Origin: Calycina herbarum
Lineage: Eukaryota; Ascomycota; Leotiomycetes; Helotiales; Pezizellaceae
Assembly (NCBI GenBank): GCA_001414485.1
Contig: LLEY01000127.1
Span: 113,295-177,294 of the forward strand
DNA length: 64,000 nucleotides
Reading direction: 5' to 3'
This document shows positions 11,153 to 24,269 of this stretch, piece by piece; the stretch's first letter is position 1, and the number at the start of each line of letters is the position of its first letter. The notes beneath the pieces were generated by a model. It worked only from the letters and a program-made list of their open reading frames with translations, had not been told where the DNA came from and ran no database searches. A program made the translations under genes and the position numbers.

Positions 11153-12573
11153 CTATTCCCTTCTTAGCCTAGCATGTCCCTACGCTAGAATATAATCTTG
11201 AAATATGTCGTTAGAAAGATATTAACACTTTCTTATATATAAACATGTCCTCCTCTTATATTAAACGAAAAGAGCGTCTAGCTCTTATTATACGAATCGA
11301 ATCCGTATAACGTCTAGTAGAGACTTGTTCTTTTTGTTATAAACAGTCTCGTTACTGCTTTCTAGAGCTTTCTAAATCCTCTTAATATTCTAAGTATATT
11401 CGGTTGAAAAGATCTTATAATAGTTCTAGTTATCTTAACGTCTCTTCTCCTAGACCTCGAAAACCTATATATTAATTTTTCTTTAGTCTTTTACGTAAAC
11501 GACTCCCTATTACTCCTCTAAGTCCTTCTCTCTCAAGTCCTCCTCTTAAGTCCTCGTCTTCTTAGTTTCCTGCTTTTAAGATAGCCTCTTTTGTTAAGTA
11601 GGTGCTTTCTAATAATATTTCTCTATCTAACCCTAGTCTCGAGTTCTAGACAGCTCTAGGTTTTATTAGTAGAATTCCTAAAGTTCCTCTAAGTAATAGG
11701 TAAGGCTTTCTTTTAGTTTCTAAGTATTTTCTAAGTATAGGTAATCTATCTATTTAATTAAATACTTAAGTCGTCCTCTAATAGTTTTATAGTTAAGAAT
11801 CCTCTTAACCTTATATTCTATGTTTAGGTTTACTAGTTAGATTTCTATACGTGGAGCCGGTAGTACTAGTTCGAGTAGAGATATATAGAATACTAGGTAG
11901 ATGTTTATTATCTTTAGTAGCGCTAGTTTATAATTTAAAGGTCTCTTAACTCGTTTGATTTTAAATAGTCTAAGTTTTTTATAATCTAGTTTATTACTTA
12001 GTCTTTTTATATTAATATTTTTTTATACTAAGTAGACTTTATCCCTCTCTTTTAGTATTAACTCCTAACTACGTCGTTTATTATAGTAGTATACGTTTCT
12101 TTTAGTAATAAACTATAAGTCTTTTATAAGTTTCTTATATAACCTCTTAATCTTTAAGACTTAAATATAAGTAAGTTAATTATTAATAGTCGTAGATAGT
12201 AGTTCTTAGTATACTAATAATTCATATCTATAATTAGCGTAGAATAGTATAATAAGTGTTATTTCTATTACTAAACTATTATAGATAAACTATGCTAAAA
12301 GTAGTAGTTCTACCTAGTTATTTTACTAGTAGTTTATATAACAACGGAGGTATGTTTTAACTACTTAATTTATCTATTTATTTCTTCTATTTATCTAAGA
12401 GTAGAAAGCTATAGAAAGCTTTCTCTTTATACCTAATCGTTTTATAAGAGCGATTTAAAATTTTAAGGTAAAGAGTTTATCTCTATCTAAGAGTATTTCT
12501 TTAAGTAGTCTATATCTTAAGACTACTTCTCTAAGGAATATAAATACTAATTCCTTAGCTATACTTAACTCTA

Positions 12574-12993
12574 ACGTAGTATATTAGTACCCTGCGTACT
12601 TGAAATCTCATATAAAAAACGTCTGTACACAACCGTATACTTTACGTATTTATTTATAAAAAAATCTAAAATTGAAATTTTAATAAGGAAACAAGAGTTT
12701 AATATTATAATAATATCAATTTTAATTCTTTACTAGTTTTAATTAATAATTCGCTTAAAAATACCTCTGTAATTATTATCTATTTTTCCTTTTCTAAATA
12801 ACACTTTAATATAAGATAAGTAATATTTAAAACCTAAAAATTAAGAATACTCTTATATTAATAAAACTAAAATTTCAATTTTAGATTTTTTTATTAATAA
12901 ATACGTAAAGTACACGGTTGTATACAGACGTTTTTTATATAAGATTTCAAGTACGTAGAGTACTAATATACGTAGAGTACTAATATACTACGT
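12574..12993. mobile_element. 420-bp MITE (copy H) in the Gypsy element
   Basis: Ends are ACGTAGTATATT... and ...AATATACTACGT with TA duplications at 12572-12573 and 12994-12995. Long inverted arms follow, containing ATAAAAAACGTCTGTA on the left and its complement on the right. A subterminal motif with core AGTACTCTACG occurs once in the left arm and twice in the right arm. It has no coding capacity. The pogo-type ends and TA target suggest mobilisation by a pogo/Fot1 transposase (inference). It is related to copy E at 48.16-53.87 kb. Confidence 0.85.
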
Positions 12994-13271
12994 TATATAT
13001 ACTATTAGAATTATATACTTCGTAAGTTGTTCTATAATAACTAAGATTATATTATACTTAACTCCTATTATTAGATCCTTAGATTTTAGTAATTTAATAA
13101 TAAAATCTATAGATATTGATTTCTAAGGTACCTATAGTATTAGAGTAGTATTTATCTGTCTATAAGAAGCGTAGTAGAAAGCCTTATTCCTAGTATAGGT
13201 ATTATATTCCGCTATTACTTTCTTAACTATCGTAGATAACTGATTAATATAGTAGTATTATCTTATCTACT

Positions 13272-13420
13272 TATTAGTATAACTTGGTAGCTAATAGTAT
13301 AATATAAAAAGAGTATATTATCGTTCGTATATATAGAGCAAAGTTAGCTACTCTGTCTACTTAAATAGACCTTAAGCGAGAAGGTTACGTAGAGTGCTAT
13401 TTACTCTGATTATACCGACA
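13272..13420 (-). repeat. Copia I left (3') LTR, 149 bp, RIP-mutated
   Basis: It differs from the right LTR at 11 positions. In every case this copy carries T where the other has C (before A), or A where the other has G (after T), which is the RIP signature in one direction only. Confidence 0.92.
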
Positions 13421-16400
13421 CTGGCACTTCTTTAAAACGGTGGAAGTTACTACCTAAAAATCATCAAAATCTCTTATCTCGTCTAGCTAATCATAGCCCT
13501 CTATTCTATGTCCTCGACTAATAAGAGCGTCTTATTCAGAGGTCTCGTTATCTCTTATTCCGTTCTACCTATTCTATAAGCTTAATATCTAGCTTATTAG
13601 TATCGATTAGCTTTTGTAGGGCGTTATAATAATCCTTCTTAGTTATAGTATCCGCTGGATTACTCTTGCTATCGATCTACTTAATTTCGTCGATCTCTCT
13701 TAACTTATATACTTCTTACAAGTATATAACGTTAATTATTAAGCGCTTCTCCTTAGTAGTGCCTAGTTTAGCTATATATTTGTAAATAGACTTCGAATCG
13801 GTATATGTAATAAGCGGGACCTTAAAGCCTAAGATGCTTTCTAGAGTTGATTTAACAGAAGCGGCAGCGTCGAATCCGGAGCTTATTATATACAGTTTAG
13901 AGGCTAAAACGTTGCGAGTAACTCTCTTATACTTAGTAGAAGACTAATGTAAAATATTAGCATTATCGTCCTTGTCTACTAGTACTATAACGTAGCTGAT
14001 TTACGACGATAAGTCCTTATTATTCGTAAAAGAGCTATCTGTAAAAGCGTATAATTTAAGCGAGTTTTGGTCTAATTTGACGTATTTGAGCCCTCTTATA
14101 GTATTGTCGATTTGCTATTAAATTCGCTTATTAAGAAGGCTAATATCGTCTTCTTATAGATCGGTTATCTAGGTAGTATATAATAAATCGAATGCTACTT
14201 CTAGCTAGGACACTGTTGCTAAATATACTCTACGAATACGCTAAGCAACATATTAATCCTTAGTAGATACTATATAGGAAGTGCCTTTAGTATTAGATAT
14301 CTCTACTAGTACCTTTTATACTAATTTCAAGTACTTTATATAATCCTAGGTAAGTGTAAATAAGCTATCTATGTACTTACTAATTAGCTCTCTATTAAAC
14401 TAGATTAGATAGGTAATAGTAAGTTCTTATCTACTCTTTAATATAAATCTAGCTTCTTTAATAGCACTTTCTTCCTTATCTATAAAAGCATCGTTTATAA
14501 GTATAAGAGTATTATTAGTTTAAAGTCCTACTACTCTAAAAGGTCTATCTAATCGTTTAGTATATAAAAGACAGGGGTCGAAAGTAGATTGTTCTATTAT
14601 AAGCTTCGTAGTATAGTATTTATAGTACGTTGTAAACTAGTGGTTTCTAGCTTCTGGAATACTATATAATAGCTTAATAACTTCAAAGAACATATCCTTC
14701 TACTGTGGATATCTCTTTAGTAGGCGTATAAAGAACTTTCGATTTAGTTCTATAAGTGACTAGGTATATACTTGTGTAATATCTCGGATATAAACTCGTA
14801 AATCCGGGTATACTACTATAAGTATAAGGATAATTCTCTAGCTTATTCTTTAGATAGTAGGAGCTTAAGTAAGGACTAAGGACTTTCTATTATTATTATA
14901 TACTTAGATAACTAGTCTTAACTTTACAAAAGCAAGTGCTATGCTCTTAAATTTGATGTTATCTACGAACCGTGATCTAAAGATTCTAGTATTAGGAGGC
15001 AGGTTATTCTAGGTAACGATCTTAAAGACGCCTCGATTAGTTAATCTACTGATTTCCTTCTAGCGTGATTCTATGTATATTATACTATTAGTGGCTATAA
15101 ATACTTTAATATCATGTTCTTTCTTAATAGACGAAAGGAAAGTCTCGATATCTTCGATAGTAACGTGGTCCTTAGTATTATTAATAAAAGCATCTATCTC
15201 TTAGAATAAGATCTCGAAAGGCCTATTTAGTAGTCTTAGGTGCTTTCGTAGTCTTCCTCGTCTACGCTTCTGAACTGGTTCTATTGTCGATTCTAGAGGA
15301 TCGGTAAGGTTATCTTATTATTAGACTTGCGACTGGTAAAGTTAGTATCGAGTTTATAGGCGAGATTAAGGCTCCTCTTAAGGCTTAGTTCCATCGTCTA
15401 TTCTATCTCTATAGGATTATAGTGTTGTCTCGAACGACGGTGTTGTTCTAGAAATATCTCTAACCGCCGGTGCTATTCTAGAGTCTTTAAAGACTTCTTC
15501 GAAGTATAGCTTTACTACCGTAGATCTAAATCTTATAAGACTACTTAGCAGTAATACGATATAGTCCTCATTTTCGATTCCTTATAATAAAAAGAGGCTG
15601 GTCTAGTACTTTTTATACTTACGCTAGACGAGTACTTCAGATTTTAGTAGTAATTCCTTAATTCCGCTAGGTAAGGGACTATTCCGAGTATTAAAAGCAT
15701 CGTTGACTTATCGCTTAGCGAGTAACTTACGTACTTCCTTAGTAGCCTTCTTATACGTCTCAGATCTCTAGGAAATTATATACGAAGGGGTATTATTCTC
15801 GGCTATATAGGGGTAGGTACTATAAACAAGTAAAGTAGGTACTAAACCGTTAGGTTCTACTATATCGTTGATAGCTTTAAAAGCTATTTAGAGAGCGGAG
15901 GCCTTTATAAGACTAGGTTATTATTCCTAGATAATTAAGTAAATACAGCGGATCGGTCTATAGTATTATTCTACTATACTAATAGAGTTGTATACTTCTA
16001 CTAGTACGGTTTTAATCTTAATTCCTATCGAATTTGTATATCTCTTAAACTCCTTTATAACGAAGTTCTTTCTAGCGTCTATGGTAACATAGTTAGGAGG
16101 TCCTAAGTAGGTGTTAATCTAGCACTTTTGAAAGGTCTCCTAGACACTCTTTATACTTATGTCTAGTAGAAAGTCTTCGGATTAATATCGAGTTCCTTAA
16201 TCTATAATATATAATACTAGCTTTTCTTCTAAAAAGAAGACATCTATGATTATATTATAATTAAACTTAATATCGTTATAAAGTATAAATTTAAATCGAC
16301 TAGGTAACTTTCCGTGCTTTTGGTAATACTTATAGTATTTAGTAAGATGTTATAGAATACCTTACTCGACGTCGTAACCGGCACGCTTAAGTATACGCTG

Positions 16401-18649
16401 TAAGCGTAGTATAGATAGGTAACTAAAGCGCTTATAGAGGCGCCTAATATCGACATCTATAAGGTAATATAGGGATTCTTATACAAGGTTATATACAGCC
16501 TCATTCCAGAGTAGAAAGAGGTGTCTAAATCGTTATATAATCCTAAAACGTTCTACTTCCTAACTCTTTCCGTTCTCTTAAATAAGGACGTTCTAGAGGT
16601 TGTTAAGCGAGACGTGTAAACGATCTATATCGTTAATATATATAATAAATAGTGTATCTAAGTATATAATATAGAATTCCGCATAGCCGATCGGTATACT
16701 AATTATAATCGATTCTAGAGAGGATACGTAGCTCTTACCGAATTATATACTAATCTAGTCTTTAGTGCTTTCGTCGATAGAGATATTTTAGACGTGTTTA
16801 GCGTACGCTAAGTATTAATCGTATCCTATACTTGACTTTTCTTCTATACTAGTATCGATTATAACTCTAAAGAAGTAGTCTCGTACGTACTTCTTAGTAG
16901 TAGACGTAAATACCTCTTCTATAAACTTATAAGGTATAGCGTCTAGAATTAGTAGTAGAATAAATCCGCTAAAAGTATAATCTTATGCTAAGTTTATTAG
17001 ACTAGCTATAAGGGTCCAGGCGCTCGAATTATCGATATATCTAACAGAAGTAATTAAGTAGTAGATAACCTCTCTATTAGAATTACTTATATAATCTATT
17101 ATAATCGTCTAGAGTGTTTCGGATATATCTTCCTCTTCTGTACGTTCGATAGTAGCGATGTAAGTACGGTAGATCTTTTTAACGAATCTACTGTCTTTTC
17201 TACGGAAGCTGCTTCTATAGCTCTTTTACTATTTAGCAAAGTAACGATCCTGCTCTTCTTAAGTATAGTTCTAGGATCGGTGGCCTTCCTTTCTATATAT
17301 GTAACACTTGTTGCTCTTGCCTTTATACTAGTAGCTATAAGAATTACTAGAATTGTTATACTTATAGAAGTGACGATCGGTTATCAAAGTCTTAGTATTT
17401 AATACGTAGCTTACTTCGTAATTACGAATAGAGCTTCTTAAAAGGGTAATAGTGCTTTAAAGTGACGAGTTTTACAGTAAGGTCGAGTATACACTTCGGT
17501 ATTCTAGTGCTTCCTCGTATGTAATAAGCAGCTTATTAGCTAATTGTCTATTGCTTTATATATCCTTAAGAAGTCTATAGCAAAGTTCTTCTAATTTAGA
17601 TAGCATCTCCTCAAAGCACTAGCTAGGTGTCTTTTCCGAATATTCCGGCTTAGCTTTGGTTCGTAAGAATGTAATACGATTCTACTTAGAGGATTAACCT
17701 CTTAAGTATAGCTTATCCTCAAAGTATAATTAGATAGCAGTGGAAAGATCGTCGTATAACTGATTAGTTCCTTCCTTGAAGACACTAGTATAAAAGTGGT
17801 TTAATACCTAACCCTTAAGCATAATCGGGAAGGTAAGGTTATATACCAAAGGTGATATGCTATAACGATTATATATATCCTTGAATATTCTTAACTTAAG
17901 CTTGAAGTTGTCTCTCTTACTGCTATACTTTTGTTCGTCCGAGTATGACTTTATAAGGTTACTAAGTATAAAGGTAGGGTTGCTTATCTAGCTATTACCA
18001 GAATAGCTGCCTATAGCTGGTTAGCTTGTAAGAGCGTTCTAGGTTACAAAAGCTGCCGGTGGAGTTGTAAGAGCTACTGCTGGTAGAGTTGTAGGGATAG
18101 GAATATTAGAAGCGTATGCTATAGTTCCTTAACTAATCTCTAGGAATCGGTTAGGGTAAGCTTTAATATATACATATCTTATAGCTATCTCTTTTGACTT
18201 GGTTCGATCCTTGATAACTTGTTGTCTTAGCTCCTTAATAGTCTATTCCGTTCGGTTAACCTCTTAAGCCGTATTGTAGAGTGCTCTTAGTATAAGTGCC
18301 TTATGTCTATCTATTTCTACCTATACGCCTCTATTGCGTAGTAGCTTACATATTATAATAAGGGTGTTTCTTACTACACCTACGAACTTTAATTCAGGCT
18401 AATCGTCAAAGTCTATATAGTATACTTCCTATAGATAATCGTTATCTATGTCATCGACGTCGTATTCCTCTAACTTTGTGCTTATATAAGCCGTGGCCTC
18501 CTTGTCTTCAACCCACTATGATGGTAGTGCTATGGTGTCGATAGTATTGTTAAGAGTTTCAAAGAACTCGTCGGAAGTGCTTAAAGTAGTGGACGATATC
18601 TTCAAAGAGGTTCTGGTGTTATCAGGTAAATAGACATATATTGTTTTTA

Positions 18650-18990
18650 GTACTTGTAAGTCACTAAAACCAGGTAAATTGTCTTGTTGTTTTAGTGCTT
18701 TTATAAGTCACCAAAATCAGGTGAATTGCCTTTACACAATAGCCGCTCTTTCCAAGAGCGGTTGCAAGTAGGGTGGTATTACAAGTCGAAGAGGTTATAA
18801 GGTTATAAGGTTATATTACAAGTCGAAGAGGTTACAAGGTTATATTGGTTGTATTACAAGTCAAAGAGGTTGCAAGGTCGTAAGGGTGATGCAATTCAGA
18901 GAGGTTACAAGGTTATAAGGGTGTTGTAATTCAGAGAGGTTACAAGGTTGTTATAACTATACTACAAGTCCCAGAGTTTGCAGTGGTATT
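18650..18990 (-). repeat. Tandem repeats in the Copia I leader
   Basis: Units of roughly 35-45 bp built on ACAAGTCGAAGAGGTTA and AAGGTTATA recur about six times at 18781-18985. Before them a direct repeat of about 23 bp (GTCACTAAAACCAGG / GTCACCAAAATCAGG) lies at about 18659 and 18707. In the element's own orientation this is the untranslated leader between the primer site and gag. Confidence 0.7.
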
Positions 18991-19133
18991 GTCGGGGGTA
19001 TAACCAGTAGAAGGAGTCTCTCTCGGAGAGGAGTCTACTTTACACAACTACGTAACTGTACGTAAGCTTACGATTCCGAGAACCGCGATACGTATAGTCA
19101 GTTTTTCTGATCTACGCGCGCGACACTGATCAG

Positions 19134-19282
19134 TGTTAGTATAACTTGGTGGCCAATAGCATGATACAAAAAGAGTATATTATCGTTCGTGTATACAGAG
19201 CAAAGTTAGCTGCTCTGTCTACTTAAATAGACCTTAAGCGAGAAGGTCACGTAGAGTGCTATTCACTCTGATTATACCGACA
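19134..19282 (-). repeat. Copia I right (5') LTR, 149 bp, not RIP-mutated
   Basis: On the minus strand it begins TGTCGG and ends CTAACA. A 14-bp perfect palindrome, ACACTGATCAGTGT (19123-19136), spans its inner edge where the primer-binding site should start. I could not assign the primer tRNA. Confidence 0.92.
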
Positions 19283-22200
19283 CTACTAAAGAGTTCTACG
19301 AATTCCTTAGTAGCTATAAGCGGCTATAGTATAGTATTCTTATACGAACTCTTTTATATATAAGCTAAGAACCTATAGTTTCCCTTTTATATACTAGTTA
19401 TAACCTTTATATATATTCTAAATTTTATCTATCTTAATATTATTTATTACTACTATTTTATATATAGTAGGTACTACGTCGCCGTTTTTATCGTATTTTA
19501 ATATTACTATATTAATATATTTTTTGTTTTTCTTATAGCCTAGTTTCTAGCTTAGAGTATTAGCTCAAGTATTACTTATTCTACTAATATATTAAATAAT
19601 TATCTTAAATCTTATTAAAGTTTTAGACTATCTAGCTAGGCGTCTAGTAATAAGTTGCTTAGTTATAGTAAACGTCTTTAGGTTTAGATAATTAGTAAGC
19701 ACTATTACTAGGTATAACGTACCCTAGAGGTAAATCCTCTATTCTTTAAGAGCTAGAACAATAGCTATTAGTTCTTTGTTATAAATACTATAGTTCTATT
19801 ATACTATATTAAAAGTTTTTAAGAAATATACTATAGGTATAAGTTTTCCTATCTTATTTAATTATAGATATATAGCACCTACTACTATATCTAAGGCGTC
19901 TGTTTCTATTATACTTAGTTTCTTATAATTAAAATTATATAGAATAGGCTTTGCTATAAACTATTCTTTGATTTCCTAGAAGGCCTTTTTAGCCTTCTTA
20001 TCTTAGATAAAAGCTATAGCTTTTCTAGTTAGTATTAATATAGATTTTATAATTTTTATATAGTCTTTAATAAATAGTTAATAGAAATTAGTAAATCTTA
20101 GAAAGGATTATACGTCTTTAACGTTTTTTAGTAATTCCTATTTAACAACTATATAGATCTTTTCTAGATCTATTTCTATTTTTCCTAGGCTAAATATCTA
20201 TTTAAGAAAGAGAGTTTTCTTAACTCTAAACTTATATTTTAAGAGTTTTAGATAAGAGTCTACCTTAGTAAGTCTCTTTAAGACTTCTTTTATATAGCTC
20301 TTATATTCTTCTAGATTTTCTAAGAAAATTAATATATTATCTAGGTAATATATAATAGTTACTCTTAAAAGATCTTTTAGAATACTATTATTCTATCTCT
20401 AATAAGTAGCTAGTATATTAGTTAAACTAAAAGATATTACTATATACTTATAGAGTTCTAATAGTAAGACGAACGTAGTCTTCTATTTATAGCCTACTTT
20501 AATCCTAATTAATCTATAGACGTTCTATTAATCTAGTTTTATAAATTTCTTTACTTAGTCTAGCTTATTCTATAAGTACTAGCTAGTTAGTAACAGATAA
20601 GCGTTCTTAATTATCGCGTTATTTAATTCCCTATAATTAATATATACTCGTCTATTTAAATCGTTCTTTTTCTTAATAATAAGTATATTTAAAGAGATAG
20701 ACGATTTAGATTTTTAAATATATCTCTTCTTTATTCCTTATTAGATATAACTTTCTAATAAAACCAAGTTATTCTAATTATATAGTTAAAGCTTCTACTT
20801 TCTAAGATTATAACCCTCTATTAATTTAATCTTATAATCCTATAGCTAATATTTAAGAAGAGTACGTATATCTTCTAGGTCTTTGAACAATTTTATAAAT
20901 TCTCTATACTATATAGGTATTTTATTATTAGCTTTCTTACTAACCTGTAGAGGACTCTAGATAAGGTGTCCTAGCGCTTTAGAAGAGGTAGTACTAACCT
21001 TATTCTAGTCTTAAAGTTATAAATACGAACCTATGTATTTATATTAACTAAAGGTTATTATTCTAGCCTTCTAATCGATTTCTAGATTATATTCCTAAAT
21101 CTATAGTATACTAAGTATTGCTTTCTTACTCTCTATCTTAATAATATTAAATTATATATTTAAATAGTATTCTTTAATATTAATTTTTACTAGAATAGTT
21201 TATTAATTAATAATCCTATTTTAGTAAATAACATCTGTTCTATTAACTACTCCTAGATAGTATAGTCTTATTTCCTTAATTAGAACGTTTAGCTTTTCTT
21301 AATCTATTAGAGAAATAAAGTTACCTATTACTTCTAAGTCTATTATAACTTATAACTTCTTCTCTTATATTTCTATAGTTATTACTAACTATCTTTCTTC
21401 TAAAGTAGCGTTTAACTTTACTTTAATATATAAGACTTTAAAAGATCGATTTTCTCGATTATAATTCCTTCTCTTCTTATTCTTATACTATAGAAAGAAT
21501 CTTACTTTTTCCTTATTAGCGTATACTACCTTATATACTAATCTATATTCTAGAACTTCTATCGTTTTAGGAATTCCTCTTATAAATTGTTTTAGTAATT
21601 ATCTATAGTTGTATTAGATCTATTTATTACTAGTTTCTATAATAGCTTCTATAGACTATAGTTCTCTTATATATAGATAATCTAAAGTAGCTTTAAGTAT
21701 AGTTATTTCTAGCTTTATATAATAAACCTTAAATATATAGTCTCTTAAATTCTTTTCCTTAACTATCTAAATCTAGGACTAAGGAAAGAATACTACTCCT
21801 TCTTTATCTAATAATACTACTTCGTATATCTAATAATATTCTACTATTTTAGTAGGTTCTAGTAAAATTCCTTTAAACGATTTTTATAATAACTAATCTA
21901 AGGTTAGACTTGGTTTATGTTATATCTATTATACTATTATTTCTTAAACTATTTCTATAAACTATAGTTCTCTTATTAATAGATAGTAAATTTCCTCTAG
22001 TTCCGTTTTAGCTTATCTAGTTATATCGAGCTCTCTTCGCTCTTAGAATAGTATACTAAACAGTTGTTATAAGCTGTATTTTCTAAATACTAGCCTATTA
22101 TTTCTAATTAATACAACTACGATATATTATTTAAATTTTTATAGTATAATATCTTTAAGTAGTATTCTTAGAAAAGAGGTTTTAATCTACTCTTTAAATC

Positions 22201-23813
22201 CTATTAAGACCTGCTATGTCTATATACTAATTTTATTTAAAATATTATATATTCTCTATACGTTTTCTACTTTAGAATAGCTAGGTTTCTTAATCGGTTG
22301 TTATTTACGTTCTAGTTCTTTCCTCTTAATAGTTTTTTATCTAGTAATTAAGCTAACTAGAGTTATTATCTTAGAGTTATTACTTATAACTGTATACGTT
22401 GTTAAGATAGTTAGGTTAACTCCTTATATAGTATAGAGACTCTAGAAGTCTAGTTTCTAATTATTAATATATGTCTATCGATTTCCTTATTCGAATATTC
22501 TAAGGAAGGCCTAAGTTTCTTCAACTTTAGAGTCTTCGTTTCTGATCTCTTCTTCTAAACTAGAAGATGAATCTAATATTTCTAAAGAACTAGTTAATAG
22601 TAGTAATTTATATTATATTTAAAGATGTTACTTAGATACTTCTACTAATTATATATTATAATTTTCTTTAAGAAGTAGATCTCTATTATTATTAGTGTTT
22701 TATATACTACTGAATTCTCCGTCGTTTTTAATCTAGGTTCTATATCCTCGTGCTTTAAGCTCCTCGTTTATAAGTTTAATACGATCGGTTAAAGCTACTT
22801 ATTATTAAATAGTAGTATTAATTTGTTTCTTTCTCTTAGAGTCTTTCTTTTTACTATACTTATTTACTTTATAACTAGGAAGGCTGTAGTTATAATATAA
22901 GTTCTACTTATATTAACGATTTCGCTTCTTCTAGGAAAGTCTACTTTTCTTTAGAAAGGTTTTCTTCTATATAGCGTTCGCTTTCTTACTATACTTAGCG
23001 TAGGAGTGTTTCTACTTTCCTAACTCTTTACTTCTTTCGCTATACTTAAGGTTACTCTTCCTAAATTTATATAAACAGTTATCTAACTAGATAACTTCCT
23101 TAATTATACCTATAATAGTTAAGAATTATATATTTTATTTAGCTATTTCCTTATAGATATATACTTTTAATCCTCTATAGAAGAGTTCTATAAGAGCGAT
23201 AGTATTCTATTCTAACTTCGTCTTATAATATTAAAATTCATTAGCGTAATCTATTACTAATCCGGTCTAGTATAATTCCAAAAGCTTATATACCGCTGTT
23301 TAGATTATATCGAAGTCTTTAAAGACTTTTCTAATAGTTGTCTTAAATTCTCTCTAAGATTTAAATATAATCTTAGTTAATTCTATCTTTCTATCTTTAT
23401 TCTTATTCTTAAAGAAGTCTTCTAAATATAGCTAAGCCTATTCTAATACTAATCTCTAAAGGTAGAAGATAGTAAAGATAGTTTATAAATTATAATTACC
23501 TTCGAATTTGTCGGAATTAAAGTTGAAGTAGATATCTATTTAGAGAAGGAATAAGTCGAGTTTCTTTCGCTTCCTATAATATATATCTAGTATTTTAACT
23601 TTAATAGACTTAAGTACTTCGACCTTATAGAGCTCGGAAGCGTCTAGTATACTAACATTGTCGTCGTTCCTAGTTAACTATATACCGGCAGGTGTTCTTC
23701 TAGTAGTACTTCTAGATATTCTTACAACGTTGACTTGACTAGTATTTAAGCTAGCTACTACGGCGGGGGTTACTAGAGCTATAGCGACTAAACTTCTAAG
23801 CAGGTGCTTAAAG

Positions 23814-24269
23814 TATAATAAAACTTAAATAAACTAAATAAAGATGACTAAGTCTCGAAGGTTAGTATATAGGTAAGAAGTATAGATATACTAGATTGTT
23901 TACTTAGAAGTAAACTTATTACTTATATCAAAGATATTAAATAAGATAATAAGATTAATAACTAAAGTTAAGTATAAAGCTTCTATCTAATAGTAGACGT
24001 ACTAGTCTTATATAGAACCTTCGTTTATATTAGAGTCTTACTTAGTAGAAGTTCCGAAGATAGAGTCTAACTCTATTTTCAGAGCTACTTAAAACTAGAC
24101 TCTATTATCTAACTGTTCCTAACCGAGTTACGTAATATAACTATAATAAGAACCCTAGAATTATATATCTAATTAATCCTTTCTTCCTTTTGGAGTTATA
24201 ATAGTATTTGTTCTATTAGAGCGCCGCTTAGACTTTATTTATTCACGTGCTAGCACGTGATTCGTAACA
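23814..24269 (-). repeat. Gypsy right (5') LTR, 456 bp
   Basis: It has the same length as the left LTR and is followed by target duplication CGTAT at 24270-24274. On the minus strand it starts TGTTACGAATCACGTG. Confidence 0.92.

Larger units (their letters stand above)
13272..19282 (-). mobile_element. Copia (Ty1-type) LTR retrotransposon, copy I, full length
   Basis: LTRs of 149 bp lie at 13272-13420 and 19134-19282, with target duplication CTACT at 13267-13271 and 19283-19287. The element reads right to left. It has a leader with tandem repeats (18.65-18.99 kb), then gag with a zinc knuckle near 17.3 kb. An integrase HHCC region is near 16.32-16.45 kb. Reverse transcriptase is around 14.6-14.9 kb and RNase H near 13.57-13.9 kb. 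Assignments come from alignment by eye with copy II at 61.47-64.0 kb, whose frames are readable. RIP is strong in the left and middle parts and nearly absent over the last 0.7 kb on the right. It is inserted in the Gypsy element. Confidence 0.92.
10697..24269 (-). mobile_element. Gypsy (Ty3-type) LTR retrotransposon, RIP-inactivated
   Basis: The LTRs are 10697-11152 and 23814-24269, both exactly 456 bp, with target duplication CGTAT at 10692-10696 and 24270-24274. The element reads right to left, so the right LTR is the 5' LTR. Its ends were TG...CA before RIP (now TATAAC... and ...TAACA). Gag with a decayed zinc-knuckle region lies near 22.9 kb. Reverse transcriptase is near 20.5-20.7 kb; the YRELN-type stretch can be read on the minus strand at about 20.62-20.66 kb. 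A 6011-bp Copia element (13272-19282) and a 420-bp MITE (12574-12993) are inserted, so the native length is about 7.1 kb. Every frame is interrupted. Confidence 0.9.

Noticed and set aside
16250..16456. Minus-strand open frame in Copia I
   Set aside because: It lies in a different frame from the integrase region; the same wrong frame is also open in copy II (62730-63143).
18650..18990. Possible CRISPR-like array
   Set aside because: Units are adjacent and degenerate without unique spacers, the host is a eukaryote, and the position is a Copia leader.
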